DNA of 64,000 bases from UBA4844 sp050943255 (lineage in GTDB: Bacteria > Bacillota > Syntrophomonadia > Syntrophomonadales > Syntrophomonadaceae), in the NCBI GenBank assembly GCA_050943255.1, contig JBMNOV010000001.1, positions 1 to 64,000 on the forward strand. The letters are read 5' to 3'. The notes below the pieces were generated by a model. It had not been told where the DNA came from. It was given only the letters and a program-made list of their open reading frames with translations, and made no database searches. Shown here one piece after another: positions 8,598 through 16,293 of this stretch. The stretch's first letter is position 1. Each line of letters opens with the position of its first letter. Position numbers and translations under genes: made by a program.

Positions 8598-9003
8598 GAT
8601 TTTAGCAGCAACATATTTATTACTAATAACAATACACCCTTTTATAATTAGTTTTTATATACTATGTACACTTTGGTGTATTCGTTCTTATACCTCTTTT
8701 GATTAAATTGGAAGTAATTCTACAGGTATGGTTATATTAGAATAGATAAGGTAAGGCCTTGGTTAGAATATGCGGGATAAGAAACTCATTTGATGCAAAA
8801 AGGCAGGTTTAGTCTTTATGAAGAACTGTTCAACAGATGATCATTTCTAGTAAAAGCCCAAACTGTATTAAGCAAACAATAAAAAAATAAGGTTCCAGGG
8901 GTTTTAATATGCTCCTCCTTGAAATAAACTAGCTTGCACAAGAGGAGCATATCAATTTTCCTGTCACCTTATATTTCTTATATACCTTAAAGCCAAAAAT
9001 ATA
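8598..9003. other. intergenic region with an inverted repeat
   Basis: About 400 bases without a convincing gene. ATATGCTCCTC (8908-8918) and GAGGAGCATAT (8942-8952) form perfect 11-base arms around a 23-base loop, 50 bases past the end of the CoA-transferase gene. It lacks a U-tract on either strand, so it may be a Rho-independent terminator of poor form or a processing hairpin. The rest is featureless A+T-rich sequence. Confidence 0.5.
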
Positions 9004-10209
9004 CTATTTTTTTCTGGGACTGGTTATAGATTTTTCATCAAGTTCTTTCAGTTTTTCATCAGAATAATTTAATAATCCTTTTAAAATCTCTTCGGTGTGT
9101 TGCCCCAGGGTTGGTGCCGGAGCGTATATTCTACCAGGGGTTAACGACATCTTAGGAACTATACCATTAACTCTATATTTGCCAATTCCGGGGTATTCCA
9201 TCTCCACCAGCATTTCCCGAGCCTTTACCTGGGGATCAGTAGCTAATGATGCTGCATCTTGGACTCTGGAACAGGGCACACCTGCTTTAACCAGAGTATC
9301 AATTACTTGGTCAACGTTCAAACCTGACACCCATTCCTGTACAACCCGCTCAGTATTATCAGCATTTTCCCGCCTGATTTGAGTAGTAGCAAATAAAGGA
9401 TCATCAGCTAGGTCTTGTCTTCCCATAGCATCCCTTAATCTTATCCACAGAGGGTCACTGGTAGCACCGATTACTACATAACCATCCTTAGCCCGGAAAC
9501 AATTCCAAGGTGAAAATCCTAATAAACGGCTGCCTTCTCTTTCAGGCACCCACCCTAAAAGATCATAGTTCGGCATTACATTTTCCAGTACTGACATAAC
9601 ACTGTCAGTTAGGGCTATGTCAATATATTGTCCTTTACCAGTCTTTTCTTTGTAGTATAGTGCTGCTAACACTGCATAGACCGCATTATAACCGCCGAGA
9701 AAATCTGCCATAGCATTTCCGGTCCGCAGCGGCGGACCATTAAACTCACCGGTAATTGCCATTAGACCGCCACCAGCTTGTCCGACTATATCGTTTCCTA
9801 CTCTATCTCCATAAGGACCAGTTTGTCCAAAGCCAGAAATTGAAGCCATAATAATACCAGGATTAACCTTTTTCAAGTCCTCGTAACCAATATTCCATTT
9901 AGCCATAGTACCTGGCCGGTTATTTTCTATAACAATATCAGAGATTTTTGCTAATTCTTTAAAAATTTCCTGTCCTTCCGGTGTTGCCAGGTCAATTGCA
10001 AGACTCTTTTTGTTACGGTTAGAGGCCAGCCAGCAGGTTCCGACTACACCATTAACTACCGGGTTAGCCTTACGGTTCTCATCACCAACTCCCGGGAGTT
10101 CAATTGTGATAACTTCAGCTCCCATATCTGCCAATAACATTGCAGCATATGGACCAGCCAATAGCCTGGTTACACCTAATACCCGTAACCCTGATAATGC
10201 CATTTCCAT
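9004..10209 (-). CDS. CaiB/BaiF-family (class III) CoA-transferase
   Basis: 401 residues, ATG with AAAGGA upstream. N-terminal GLRVLGVTRLLAGPYAAMLLADMGAEVI-type start (shown in pieces: RLLAGPYAAMLLADMGAEV, residues 15-33), RNKKSLAIDL at 65-74, ENNRPGTMAKW at 95-105, and the catalytic Asp169 in GNAMADFLGG. These are diagnostic of formyl-CoA transferase-like enzymes, which swap CoA between carboxylic acids through an aspartyl-CoA intermediate. The C-terminal TLGQHTEEIL motif closes the interlocked dimer. No dedicated pathway partner lies beside it. Carnitine-, oxalate- or fatty-acid-type acids are all possible substrates. Confidence 0.92.
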   Translation of the reverse strand: MEMALSGLRVLGVTRLLAGPYAAMLLADMGAEVITIELPGVGDENRKANPVVNGVVGTCWLASNRNKKSLAIDLATPEGQEIFKELAKISDIVIENNRPGTMAKWNIGYEDLKKVNPGIIMASISGFGQTGPYGDRVGNDIVGQAGGGLMAITGEFNGPPLRTGNAMADFLGGYNAVYAVLAALYYKEKTGKGQYIDIALTDSVMSVLENVMPNYDLLGWVPEREGSRLLGFSPWNCFRAKDGYVVIGATSDPLWIRLRDAMGRQDLADDPLFATTQIRRENADNTERVVQEWVSGLNVDQVIDTLVKAGVPCSRVQDAASLATDPQVKAREMLVEMEYPGIGKYRVNGIVPKMSLTPGRIYAPAPTLGQHTEEILKGLLNYSDEKLKELDEKSITSPRKK

Positions 10210-10400
10210 TATAATACCAATTCCTTTCCATTAATAGTAATGAGTAAAGATCATTTTTTAATTTCATTAAATTTATGTTAACATTATAACATTTTAAATT
10301 ATACCTCATAGTTCGTGCTTTTCCAATTCCAAGAGAGAATATACTACAAAATAATACAAAAAATAATCATAGTAAACCTATACCTTCGTAAGCCATACTA

Positions 10401-10479
10401 AAGGGCATACTCTGTGAGTACACGGTACGTAACCACTAGCATCAATGGCGCTTTAAGTATAGCGTCGTGGTGCGCCCTT
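10401..10479. ncRNA. candidate structured RNA, class unknown
   Basis: A compact nested fold: outer helix AAGGGC (10401-10406)/GCCCTT (10474-10479); hairpin TACTC-TGT-GAGTA (10408-10420); helix ACCAC (10432-10436)/GTGGT (10467-10471) continuing into GGCGCT (10447-10452)/AGCGTC (10461-10466) with an 8-base loop and a 10-base bulge. This gives a three-way junction with few unpaired bases. It lies 190 bases upstream of the minus-strand CoA-transferase and is also followed on the plus strand by AATAATTTTTTTA (10496-10508). I do not recognise a known riboswitch class, and strand is undecided. Confidence 0.4.
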
Positions 10480-10541
10480 AAGTCTATTCTCAAAATAATT
10501 TTTTTATTTGAATTAGTTTTAGTATATAAACAATCGATACA

Positions 10542-10570
10542 AAACCACCCTTAAGTTTTAAGAGTGGTTT
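10542..10570. terminator. hairpin, possible terminator of the PadR operon
   Basis: AAACCACCCTTAA (10542-10554) pairs with TTAAGAGTGGTTT (10558-10570), one mismatch, 3-base loop. It lies 80 bases past the last gene of the minus-strand membrane operon. No long U-tract follows on the minus strand (TTTGTATCG), so this is a moderate call. Confidence 0.5.
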
Positions 10571-10651
10571 ATGTTACATAATTTAAGATTACTCAAATAT
10601 AGCTTTTGAGCCTTGCTTTTTGACATTTACAACTTTAGGCATTATGCCGGG

Positions 10652-11128
10652 TCATAGAATGTTTGCCTGGGAGGATAGCCGTCTTTGAAATACAATAAAT
10701 ACGGGAAGGGGAATAATTATCCAACCTAAACTTTTTATTAAGCTGTTTTTAGCCCGGGCAATTTGCCGATTTTTTTCCGATAATACCATAGCATCGTATT
10801 TTTCTCTTAGTTCCGCTTCAGAAAGCTTTACCCTTTCAGTAGCCGCAGGATTATCTAAATTGGCCTTTAAATCATATTGCTTATAGTCTTCGAATGTTTG
10901 GTGATAGGGAACAGGAGCAACAATATCAGCAGCAGCCATAAATACCCCAACACTACCGCCAATAGTCATCATTAAAGTAGCAAACAGTACCAGATATATA
11001 AAAATGTTTTTGATCAATACTTCTCCCTCCTCCTCACTCTTAATCTTACTTCCCGCAGAAACCAAAAACACTAATAAAGCTACCACTAAAACTATAAATA
11101 TTGGTAAAATCATTGAAATAGTCACCAT
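10652..11128 (-). CDS. membrane protein of unknown function
   Basis: 158 residues from the ATG at 11128, 9 bases after AGGAA; a GTG at 11137 is possible. One N-terminal helix (about 6-26), a second at about 43-67 with a small-residue-rich end (GGSVGVFMAAADIV), an extracytoplasmic or loop segment of about 60 charged residues with PVPYHQTFEDYKQYDLK, and a final hydrophobic stretch, WIIIPLPVFIVF, with a basic tail. I do not recognise the family. It is the last gene of the operon that begins with padR (12695), 30 bases after the preceding gene, so it is probably co-regulated with it. Confidence 0.7.
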   Translation of the reverse strand: MVTISMILPIFIVLVVALLVFLVSAGSKIKSEEEGEVLIKNIFIYLVLFATLMMTIGGSVGVFMAAADIVAPVPYHQTFEDYKQYDLKANLDNPAATERVKLSEAELREKYDAMVLSEKNRQIARAKNSLIKSLGWIIIPLPVFIVFQRRLSSQANIL

Positions 11129-11158
11129 ACACCTCACTTCCTACCAATCTAAGATAAT

Positions 11159-11686
11159 CTAGTTCATAGTACTTATACTACCTGAATAACTAAATTCTTG
11201 CACTCTTTTCCTATTCTTCGGTTGGAAAACAGATAATATAATCATTATGATCATAAATAAAATCTGTAAAGCTATGAAAAGGAGCACAAACCCGCCATCA
11301 GCTAATCCGCCTGTAAAACCTGAATTTTTTACTTTATCCAGCGCAGAAAACATATTACCAATTCCGCCCAGACCTGTACATAGTGTGACCAAAAGCGCTA
11401 ATATCCATTTAAATAAAACCCATTTATATTTAAAAAATCCCCAATTAGTAAAAAGTCCATAGGTAATCCCTTGCACTATCGTAAAAATAGCTGCAGGCAT
11501 AACTACTTTACGATAAAGCTCCGGTACTAATGGAGCTATAGTTAAAAAGTCAGCTTCACTTAATGCAAAAAAACATATATAGGCCAAAACACCTATACTA
11601 ACTACTGCCCCGAACCATATACTCATAGATAAAATATGCAATAAACGTAAGCACTGCATACCTTTCTTATTTAACTTCACTGTCAT
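11159..11686 (-). CDS. four-helix membrane protein (DUF2269-like)
   Basis: 175 residues, ATG after GGGGGAG. Four hydrophobic helices: about 13-38 (LLHILSMSIWFGAVVSIG), 58-78, 87-110 and 130-155. The LLHILSMSIWFGA opening, with a His followed by SxxxWxGA, resembles the DUF2269/CopD-like membrane families, in which such residues can sit near haem or metal; that link is weak. Third gene of the PadR-led operon, 12 bases after its neighbour. Function unknown. Confidence 0.7.
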   Translation of the reverse strand: MTVKLNKKGMQCLRLLHILSMSIWFGAVVSIGVLAYICFFALSEADFLTIAPLVPELYRKVVMPAAIFTIVQGITYGLFTNWGFFKYKWVLFKWILALLVTLCTGLGGIGNMFSALDKVKNSGFTGGLADGGFVLLFIALQILFMIIMIILSVFQPKNRKRVQEFSYSGSISTMN

Positions 11687-11698
11687 ATCTCCCCCTTC

Positions 11699-12355
11699 CT
11701 AATTCTTGTGCCGATCAGTTCCCGTAAGGACAAGAATTAGAAATAAACCAATACCAGCTAATAAGAATACCATTAATCCCCCGATGGCGATAAACATTTC
11801 TCCCGTGGCAAAGTATGATGTCACTGCTACAAAAATACTAAAAAGTATTAACCCAATCGCAAGTGCATACAGTGCAGCTCGGATTTTGTTCATAGCATAT
11901 TTTTTACTGGTTTCCCTGGTTAAAAGGCTATAAGTAAATAAAGCCCCGCCGGCAATAATAAAGACTCCACTGCCGGTAACAGCAACAGGTTCTAACCTCA
12001 TAAAGTACAACATGGTAACCGTTAATATTCCAAATAGCATCAGCAAAACTCCGGCAACAATACCTGCGGTTGAAATACGGAAAGTCATAGTGGAATATAC
12101 ATTTTGCTTAGCAATGTCTTGTCCTAATTTGCGCATATCATCAACCAGACCCTTCAAATCACCCATGGAAATAATTGCTTCCTTAAAAGCCTGCTCATCA
12201 TCCAGACCACGGGATTTTATATCAAAAATTTTTTCTTTGATGTTAGTAGCAAGTTCTTCTTTTAGATCAAAAAGCTGTTGACTAGTTCCCACCCCCGAAA
12301 AAAGGTTATCGATGTAAGCTCTTACTTTTTTATCTATATTCTCATTCTTTAACAT
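11699..12355 (-). CDS. permease-prefix-domain membrane protein
   Basis: 218 residues, ATG 7 bases after GGGAGG, overlapping padR by 14 bases. Residues 5-80 form the alpha-helical permease prefix domain common beside PadR regulators: IDKKVRAYIDNLFSG, then LFDLKEELATNIKEKIFDIK, DEQAFKEAIISMGDLKGLV. Four membrane helices follow (about 95-115, 122-142, 158-180, 188-210). Proteins of this type accompany PadR repressors and membrane stress or transporter operons in Firmicutes. What it transports or senses, if anything, is unknown. Confidence 0.78.
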   Translation of the reverse strand: MLKNENIDKKVRAYIDNLFSGVGTSQQLFDLKEELATNIKEKIFDIKSRGLDDEQAFKEAIISMGDLKGLVDDMRKLGQDIAKQNVYSTMTFRISTAGIVAGVLLMLFGILTVTMLYFMRLEPVAVTGSGVFIIAGGALFTYSLLTRETSKKYAMNKIRAALYALAIGLILFSIFVAVTSYFATGEMFIAIGGLMVFLLAGIGLFLILVLTGTDRHKN

Positions 12356-12695
12356 CTTCGAGCCTCCCTTGAATCAATTTATCTAAAACGGCTTTGGCAA
12401 AACTCCAGTCTATTAAGTTCTGCTCGTATATTTCCTTGCCCTTATCAGTGATACGGTAATATTTACGCCTCCCTCCCAGGGTTTCGTCTCCCCAATAGGA
12501 CACAATTAATTCATCTTGCTCCATGCGCCGAAAAGCAGTGTATAGGGTTGCTTCCTTTAATTCATACTGCTGGTCACTCAAGGCAATTATTTTTTTATAA
12601 ATCTCATACCCATAACTATCACCCTGACGCAGAATGTTTAAAATTATCGTATCAGTATGCCCGCGAATTAAATCGGTCGAGATTTTGCCACTCAT
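12342..12695 (-). CDS. PadR-family transcriptional repressor
   Basis: 117 residues, ATG after AGAGGTGAG. Winged-helix PadR fold: LIRGHTDTIILNILRQGDSYGYEIYKK (in two parts, residues about 9-35), ATLYTAFRRMEQDELI (about 50-65), and the wing GGRRKYYRITDKGKE. PadR proteins repress their own operons and respond to phenolics, drugs or envelope damage. It is the first gene of a four-gene membrane operon on the minus strand and overlaps the second gene by 14 bases, so it is likely an autorepressor of that operon. Confidence 0.88.
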   Translation of the reverse strand: MSGKISTDLIRGHTDTIILNILRQGDSYGYEIYKKIIALSDQQYELKEATLYTAFRRMEQDELIVSYWGDETLGGRRKYYRITDKGKEIYEQNLIDWSFAKAVLDKLIQGRLEDVKE

Positions 12696-12720
12696 ATTAA
12701 ACTCACCTCTTTATATACAA

Positions 12721-12747
12721 TTTATAAAACAATACTATGTCTGTCAA
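12721..12747 (-). promoter_or_regulatory. possible promoter of the padR operon
   Basis: On the minus strand a perfect TTGACA (12747-12742) is followed after 15 bases by TATAAA (12726-12721), or after 17 by TAAATT. The start of padR is 26 bases further on. PadR would be expected to bind here, but no clear dyad was picked out. Confidence 0.45.
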
Positions 12748-12816
12748 GGTACTTTGTGACAAATGTATCTTCTAAAATGTATTAGATTAAAAAGAGGTAT
12801 AATAATGCACTAAGAT

Positions 12817-12954
12817 ATGAAACAGAATGGATATAGTAGAATAGATTTAAAACCAGGTGATGAACTGCAAATATGGATTTCCTATCCCGGTCTGGTTCTG
12901 GAATCATGGCCTGCACAAGCTGGAGCGGGTAAGATTGCGAAAATGTCTGAATAA
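12817..12954 (+). pseudogene. 45-codon ORF resembling a DUF3221-type C-terminus
   Basis: ATG at 12817 to TAA at 12952-12954. The translation contains LKPGDELQIWISYPG, then ESWPAQAGAGKIAKMSE. The pattern (G..V.VW......ES.PAQA.A.KI at the C-terminus) is typical of small DUF3221/YobA-type secreted proteins, but signal peptide and N-terminal part are absent and a stop (TAA 12811) sits just upstream in frame. There is no ribosome binding site at this ATG. An intact terminator follows at 12970. It is most likely a truncated gene remnant; a functional micro-protein is less likely. Confidence 0.5.
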
Positions 12955-12969
12955 TTAAATAAGACATGA

Positions 12970-13008
12970 AAAATAGTGAGCCAGCAGGGGCCTTGGCTCA
13001 CTATTTTT
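12970..13008. terminator. strong bidirectional intrinsic terminator
   Basis: AAAATAGTGAGCCA (12970-12983) pairs with TGGCTCACTATTTT (12994-13007 approximately), with a 10-base GC-rich loop and a T-run on the plus strand (an A-run gives U on the minus strand). It ends the remnant at 12817-12954 and can also stop minus-strand transcription from the radical SAM gene. Confidence 0.85.
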
Positions 13009-13099
13009 GCTATTATTTAAGCATGATTTATAGATTGTGTATTTTAATATGCCCACAGGTAATTAGATCGACTTTTAGCGAGATCAGATCGCATAGGGC

Positions 13100-14446
13100 T
13101 TATTCAATGTGATAAGACAGCTTTCTTGCTAATCTTCCTAAAAAATTCATAAAACCAAAACTAGCAATTTTTGCAATAAACTTACCAAATTTTCGATAGA
13201 ACAAACTAAATAAAATATAAGGTACTTTTTGCTTGGGATGATCTGGTATTCTCTTTAGAATATTTTTAAAAGAATAAAATTCTTGGTAGATCCACAAATA
13301 ACCTTTTAGCAACTCTTCTGGAGTCATCTTTTTAGGGGTAAAGACAACGTTTGCAGTATTATAATGACTTAAATCAAAATCAATTATTCTTCCCTCTGCC
13401 AAGAATTTTTGATATAAAACTGTACCGGGGTACGGGGTGAGAATGTGAGCTGTCATTGTTTCCACTTTGTTTTTTACCAACCAGTCGAGAGTGTTTTGAA
13501 AAACTTGGGGAGAATCATGATCAAAGCCAAAGACAAGACTCGCATTTACCATAATACCCCGTTTATGCAGCTCTTTAATCAAGCGCTCATAATTTTTCCT
13601 TTTATTTTGGAACTTTTGCACACTTTGAATGGACTGTTCATTAATTGATTCGAATCCAATAAATAGGCTTTGGCAACCACTCTCTTGCATTAGATCTAAT
13701 AAATCTAAATGATTGACTATATTAGCCGATACAGCGGCATTCCATTTGAGACGAAGTGGTTTAATCTGCTGAAGAAATTCTCTGGTCCAGGCGATATCAC
13801 CAATTAGGTTATCATCAATGAACATGACGTGTTTGGTTTTTAGTAGTTTAATTTCCTCAAGAACATTGGCTATTGGCCTATTGCGATATTGATGATGTAC
13901 ATACTCGCAGCTATTATAGCAGAACTCACATTTAAAAGGGCACCCGCGGCTTGCAACAATGATATTGGTATAGAGATATTTTCTAGAAGGGATTAAATCC
14001 CAGCGAGGAATGGGTATTTTGCTTGGATCAGCCATTTTCGTGGAATAATACTTTGGTTTAAGTTGTCCGATACTTACGTCAGAAAGAACATGAAGCCAAA
14101 CATTTTCAGCCTCTCCAATACAAACAGAATCTGCAAATTGTAAAGCTTCCTCAGGGTTTGCACTGACATGAATACCGCCAAGAATAACTGGTACCTTTTT
14201 CTTGCGATAATACTCGGCAATTTGATATGCCCGCTTTGAGGTATCAACATTTACTGTAATTCCAACTAAATCGGGGGAATCCTCCAAGTGAAGCGGGTTT
14301 GCGTTTTCATCTTCAATAATAATTGAATGTTCCTTTGGAGTAAGAGCGGCTAATACCAAAAGGGACAAGGAGGGTGTCATTAAGCGTTTAAACTCAGAAT
14401 CCATCGGTCGAAGACTCATTTTTGGCTGGATTAATTTTACTTTCAT
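13100..14446 (-). CDS. B12-binding radical SAM protein
   Basis: 448 residues from the ATG at 14446, 7 bases after AAAGGG; an upstream ATG at 14467 is possible. Residues about 1-130 form a cobalamin-binding Rossmann domain (VKLIQPKMS, VPVILGGIHVSANPEEAL), and the radical SAM cluster motif is CPFKCEFC at about residues 169-176 (ASRGCPFKCEFCYNSC). Conserved later blocks include FIDDNLIGD and GFESINEQS. This is the BchE/hopanoid-C-methylase-like class that uses S-adenosylmethionine and B12 for methylation or ring chemistry. The hydrophobic, basic C-terminus suggests a lipid-like substrate. Monocistronic; the substrate is unknown. Confidence 0.85.
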   Translation of the reverse strand: MKVKLIQPKMSLRPMDSEFKRLMTPSLSLLVLAALTPKEHSIIIEDENANPLHLEDSPDLVGITVNVDTSKRAYQIAEYYRKKKVPVILGGIHVSANPEEALQFADSVCIGEAENVWLHVLSDVSIGQLKPKYYSTKMADPSKIPIPRWDLIPSRKYLYTNIIVASRGCPFKCEFCYNSCEYVHHQYRNRPIANVLEEIKLLKTKHVMFIDDNLIGDIAWTREFLQQIKPLRLKWNAAVSANIVNHLDLLDLMQESGCQSLFIGFESINEQSIQSVQKFQNKRKNYERLIKELHKRGIMVNASLVFGFDHDSPQVFQNTLDWLVKNKVETMTAHILTPYPGTVLYQKFLAEGRIIDFDLSHYNTANVVFTPKKMTPEELLKGYLWIYQEFYSFKNILKRIPDHPKQKVPYILFSLFYRKFGKFIAKIASFGFMNFLGRLARKLSYHIE

Positions 14447-14493
14447 TCCTTTGCCCTTTCTATTCATAGCTACTAGCAGCTCTACTTTATTAT

Positions 14494-14709
14494 TTAGAGC
14501 GTCTCATCATTTTGGTATTCCAAAATATCTCCGGGCTGACAATCTAAAGCCTTACAAATTGCATCTAAAGTTGATAATCTAATCGCTTTTGCCTTCCCGT
14601 TTTTTAATATAGAAAGATTAGCCATAGTTATTCCAACTCTCTCTGAAAGTTCTGTTACACTCATTTTCCTTTTAGCCAACATCACATCAATATTGATTAT
14701 AATTGCCAT
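14494..14709 (-). CDS. small XRE/Cro-family DNA-binding protein (YozG-like)
   Basis: 71 residues, ATG after GAGGAGAG. Nearly the whole protein is a helix-turn-helix: DVMLAKRKMSVTELSERVG, ITMANLSILKNGKAKAIR, LSTLDAICKALDCQPGDIL. It follows the DUF2975 membrane gene by 10 bases. Such pairs are widespread in Firmicutes and are thought to act as a membrane-coupled regulator; the direct target is not known. It belongs in one operon with the gene at 15199. Confidence 0.88.
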   Translation of the reverse strand: MAIIINIDVMLAKRKMSVTELSERVGITMANLSILKNGKAKAIRLSTLDAICKALDCQPGDILEYQNDETL

Positions 14710-14719
14710 GTTACTCTCC

Positions 14720-15199
14720 TCAAACGGTTAAGTCATTTTCTGCTTTTATATCAATGGCACTTTTTAATAATTTTTGAAGAACAGCAGCAAAGACAGCAAT
14801 CACAATTGAAGCAAAAGTTATTATCAATCCAATTAACATGAGACCGGGAGCGTCGTCTGCATCTGCTATGAGATAGATGATTGGTAATTCAGCTACATAC
14901 AAAATACTGATTGTGATAGCACAGTACTTTATATTCTTCAAACCACTAACCGATAGTTCAGAAAATGCTTTATTCTGGTCAATATAGGTTAAAAGTTTAA
15001 AAGTCTGATAAAGAGCAAAGAAAAAGACTATTGCTGTGGCATACATGCCGATTAAAAAGAGATATTTTACATAGAAAAATTCCGGAATTATTTTTCCCGC
15101 ATATTCCGATAACCCTGGCAACAAAAAGACACACAAAGCAAGAACTGGAAGCCCCATAAGAAAAACAACTGTCTTAAAAAAGAGTGTTTCTCGTTTCAT
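14720..15199 (-). CDS. DUF2975 membrane protein
   Basis: 159 residues, ATG after GTGAGGTG. Four hydrophobic helices (about 8-28, 45-68, 90-112, 117-142), with the typical DUF2975 loop LTYIDQNKAFSELSVSGLKN after the second helix. It is paired with a 71-residue XRE regulator in the usual order. The protein may act as the membrane partner that holds or modulates the regulator; that is inference from the conserved pairing. Confidence 0.87.
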   Translation of the reverse strand: MKRETLFFKTVVFLMGLPVLALCVFLLPGLSEYAGKIIPEFFYVKYLFLIGMYATAIVFFFALYQTFKLLTYIDQNKAFSELSVSGLKNIKYCAITISILYVAELPIIYLIADADDAPGLMLIGLIITFASIVIAVFAAVLQKLLKSAIDIKAENDLTV

Positions 15200-15491
15200 T
15201 TAAAGCACCTCACTGTTTATTTCAAATATGATTTTACCATAGCATTTATCGTTTTACAATAAATATTTTATGTTTTTCGTTATAATATCGCAATATGATT
15301 GTATATACTTTTATTTTTTAGGACAAAAAAAGGCATCCTCATTCAAGAAATGCTTTGATTATAGAGACAGGTTATTTGAATGCCATTTTATAAACTGGGA
15401 GAGTTAAGGCATGATATTAAGCACTTTTTTAGTTATTTATCTTATAACTTTAGCGGTGGAACAATAGTCGGCTAGAAATTATTTTTATATT

Positions 15492-15893
15492 CTAATCCTG
15501 CTGAATTTTAACATAAAAAGTTCGTTGCCGTGGTCCATCAAATTCACAAAAATATATTCCCTGCCATGTTCCCAAAACCAAACAGCCTGCAGCCAGGGGG
15601 ATTAGTTCTGACGAGCCTATGGTACTGGCTTTTAAATGAGCAGCTGAATTCCCTTCTCCATGACGATCATGCTTGTGGATCCAGGGATACATTTCTTCCA
15701 GCCTCATTAATATATCATGTACAACGTCGGGATCAGCATTTTCATTAATAGTAATAGCAGCAGTAGTGTGCGGGCAATAGACTAATACCATGCCCTCCCC
15801 TACTTTCTCCTGCTCTATAACAGCTTGAATCTGGGCAGTAATATTTATCATTTGCTGATGTTTGTTAGTCCTGATACTCAATTTGTGCAACAT
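15492..15893 (-). CDS. yjbQ: YjbQ/UPF0047 family protein
   Basis: 133 residues, ATG after AAGGAGGAGC. The family blocks are VLVYCPHTTAAITINENADP (about 38-57), DRHGEGNSAAHLKAS and LGTWQGIYFCEFDGPR. Family members bind metal through conserved His and Glu and have weak thiamine-phosphate synthase activity; the physiological role is still debated. The gene has its own sigma-A promoter and a 150-base leader with a terminator-like hairpin, which suggests regulated expression. Confidence 0.9.
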   Translation of the reverse strand: MLHKLSIRTNKHQQMINITAQIQAVIEQEKVGEGMVLVYCPHTTAAITINENADPDVVHDILMRLEEMYPWIHKHDRHGEGNSAAHLKASTIGSSELIPLAAGCLVLGTWQGIYFCEFDGPRQRTFYVKIQQD

Positions 15894-15921
15894 AATAGCT
15901 CCTCCTTATATACTTATACAA

Positions 15922-15960
15922 AGGGGCTATCGCACTAAGCAATTAGTGGGCAGCTCCTTT
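15922..15960. other. leader hairpin upstream of yjbQ
   Basis: AAGGGGCT (15922-15929) pairs with AGCTCCTT (15953-15960), one G-U pair; inside it CACTAA (15934-15939) pairs with TTAGTG (15944-15949) around a 4-base loop. In the minus-strand yjbQ transcript it stands between the upstream terminator-like hairpin and the ribosome binding site. Confidence 0.6.
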
Positions 15961-15967
15961 TTAGTGC

Positions 15968-16005
15968 AAAAAAATAAATCCCGAACTCCGAAAAGCAAGG
16001 GATTT
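15968..16005 (-). terminator. intrinsic terminator within the yjbQ leader
   Basis: On the minus strand AAATCCC (16005-15999 as complement of GGGATTT) and GGGATTT (15982-15976) form a 7-base stem with a 16-base loop, followed directly by ATTTTTTT (15975-15968). A promoter lies 40 bases upstream on the same strand. It would end a short RNA of about 70 bases or act as an attenuator ahead of yjbQ. Confidence 0.65.
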
Positions 16006-16046
16006 ACTGTAAAATATTTATATTCAATCAAATATTTTATATAAAT

Positions 16047-16075
16047 ATTATAACATTAATAAGTATTGTTATCAA
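16047..16075 (-). promoter_or_regulatory. sigma-A promoter driving the yjbQ leader
   Basis: On the minus strand TTGATA (16075-16070) and a perfect TATAAT (16052-16047) are separated by exactly 17 bases. The predicted transcript starts near 16040, giving a leader of about 145 bases before the yjbQ start codon. Confidence 0.75.
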
Positions 16076-16293
16076 TTAAGATAATAGGTTGAATATATCT
16101 TAAACTTGACTGGATTCTTCAGGGAGACAAACAAGGGGTGACACGCGGAGTAGAAAAACATTATATGATACCATAAAGAGGAAAAAGAAGTATCTAAATG
16201 AAGTAGATAAGTATTGCATAATTGATTTGCCCCTTGGTACCTTGAAAACAAACAACTGGAATTAAATCTTTAAGGGAGAAGGGTGAGTGGTCT

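Noticed and set aside
15493..15893. Thiamine (THI-box) riboswitch for yjbQ
   Set aside because: No CTGAGA core or paired arms in the leader; only hairpins of another kind.
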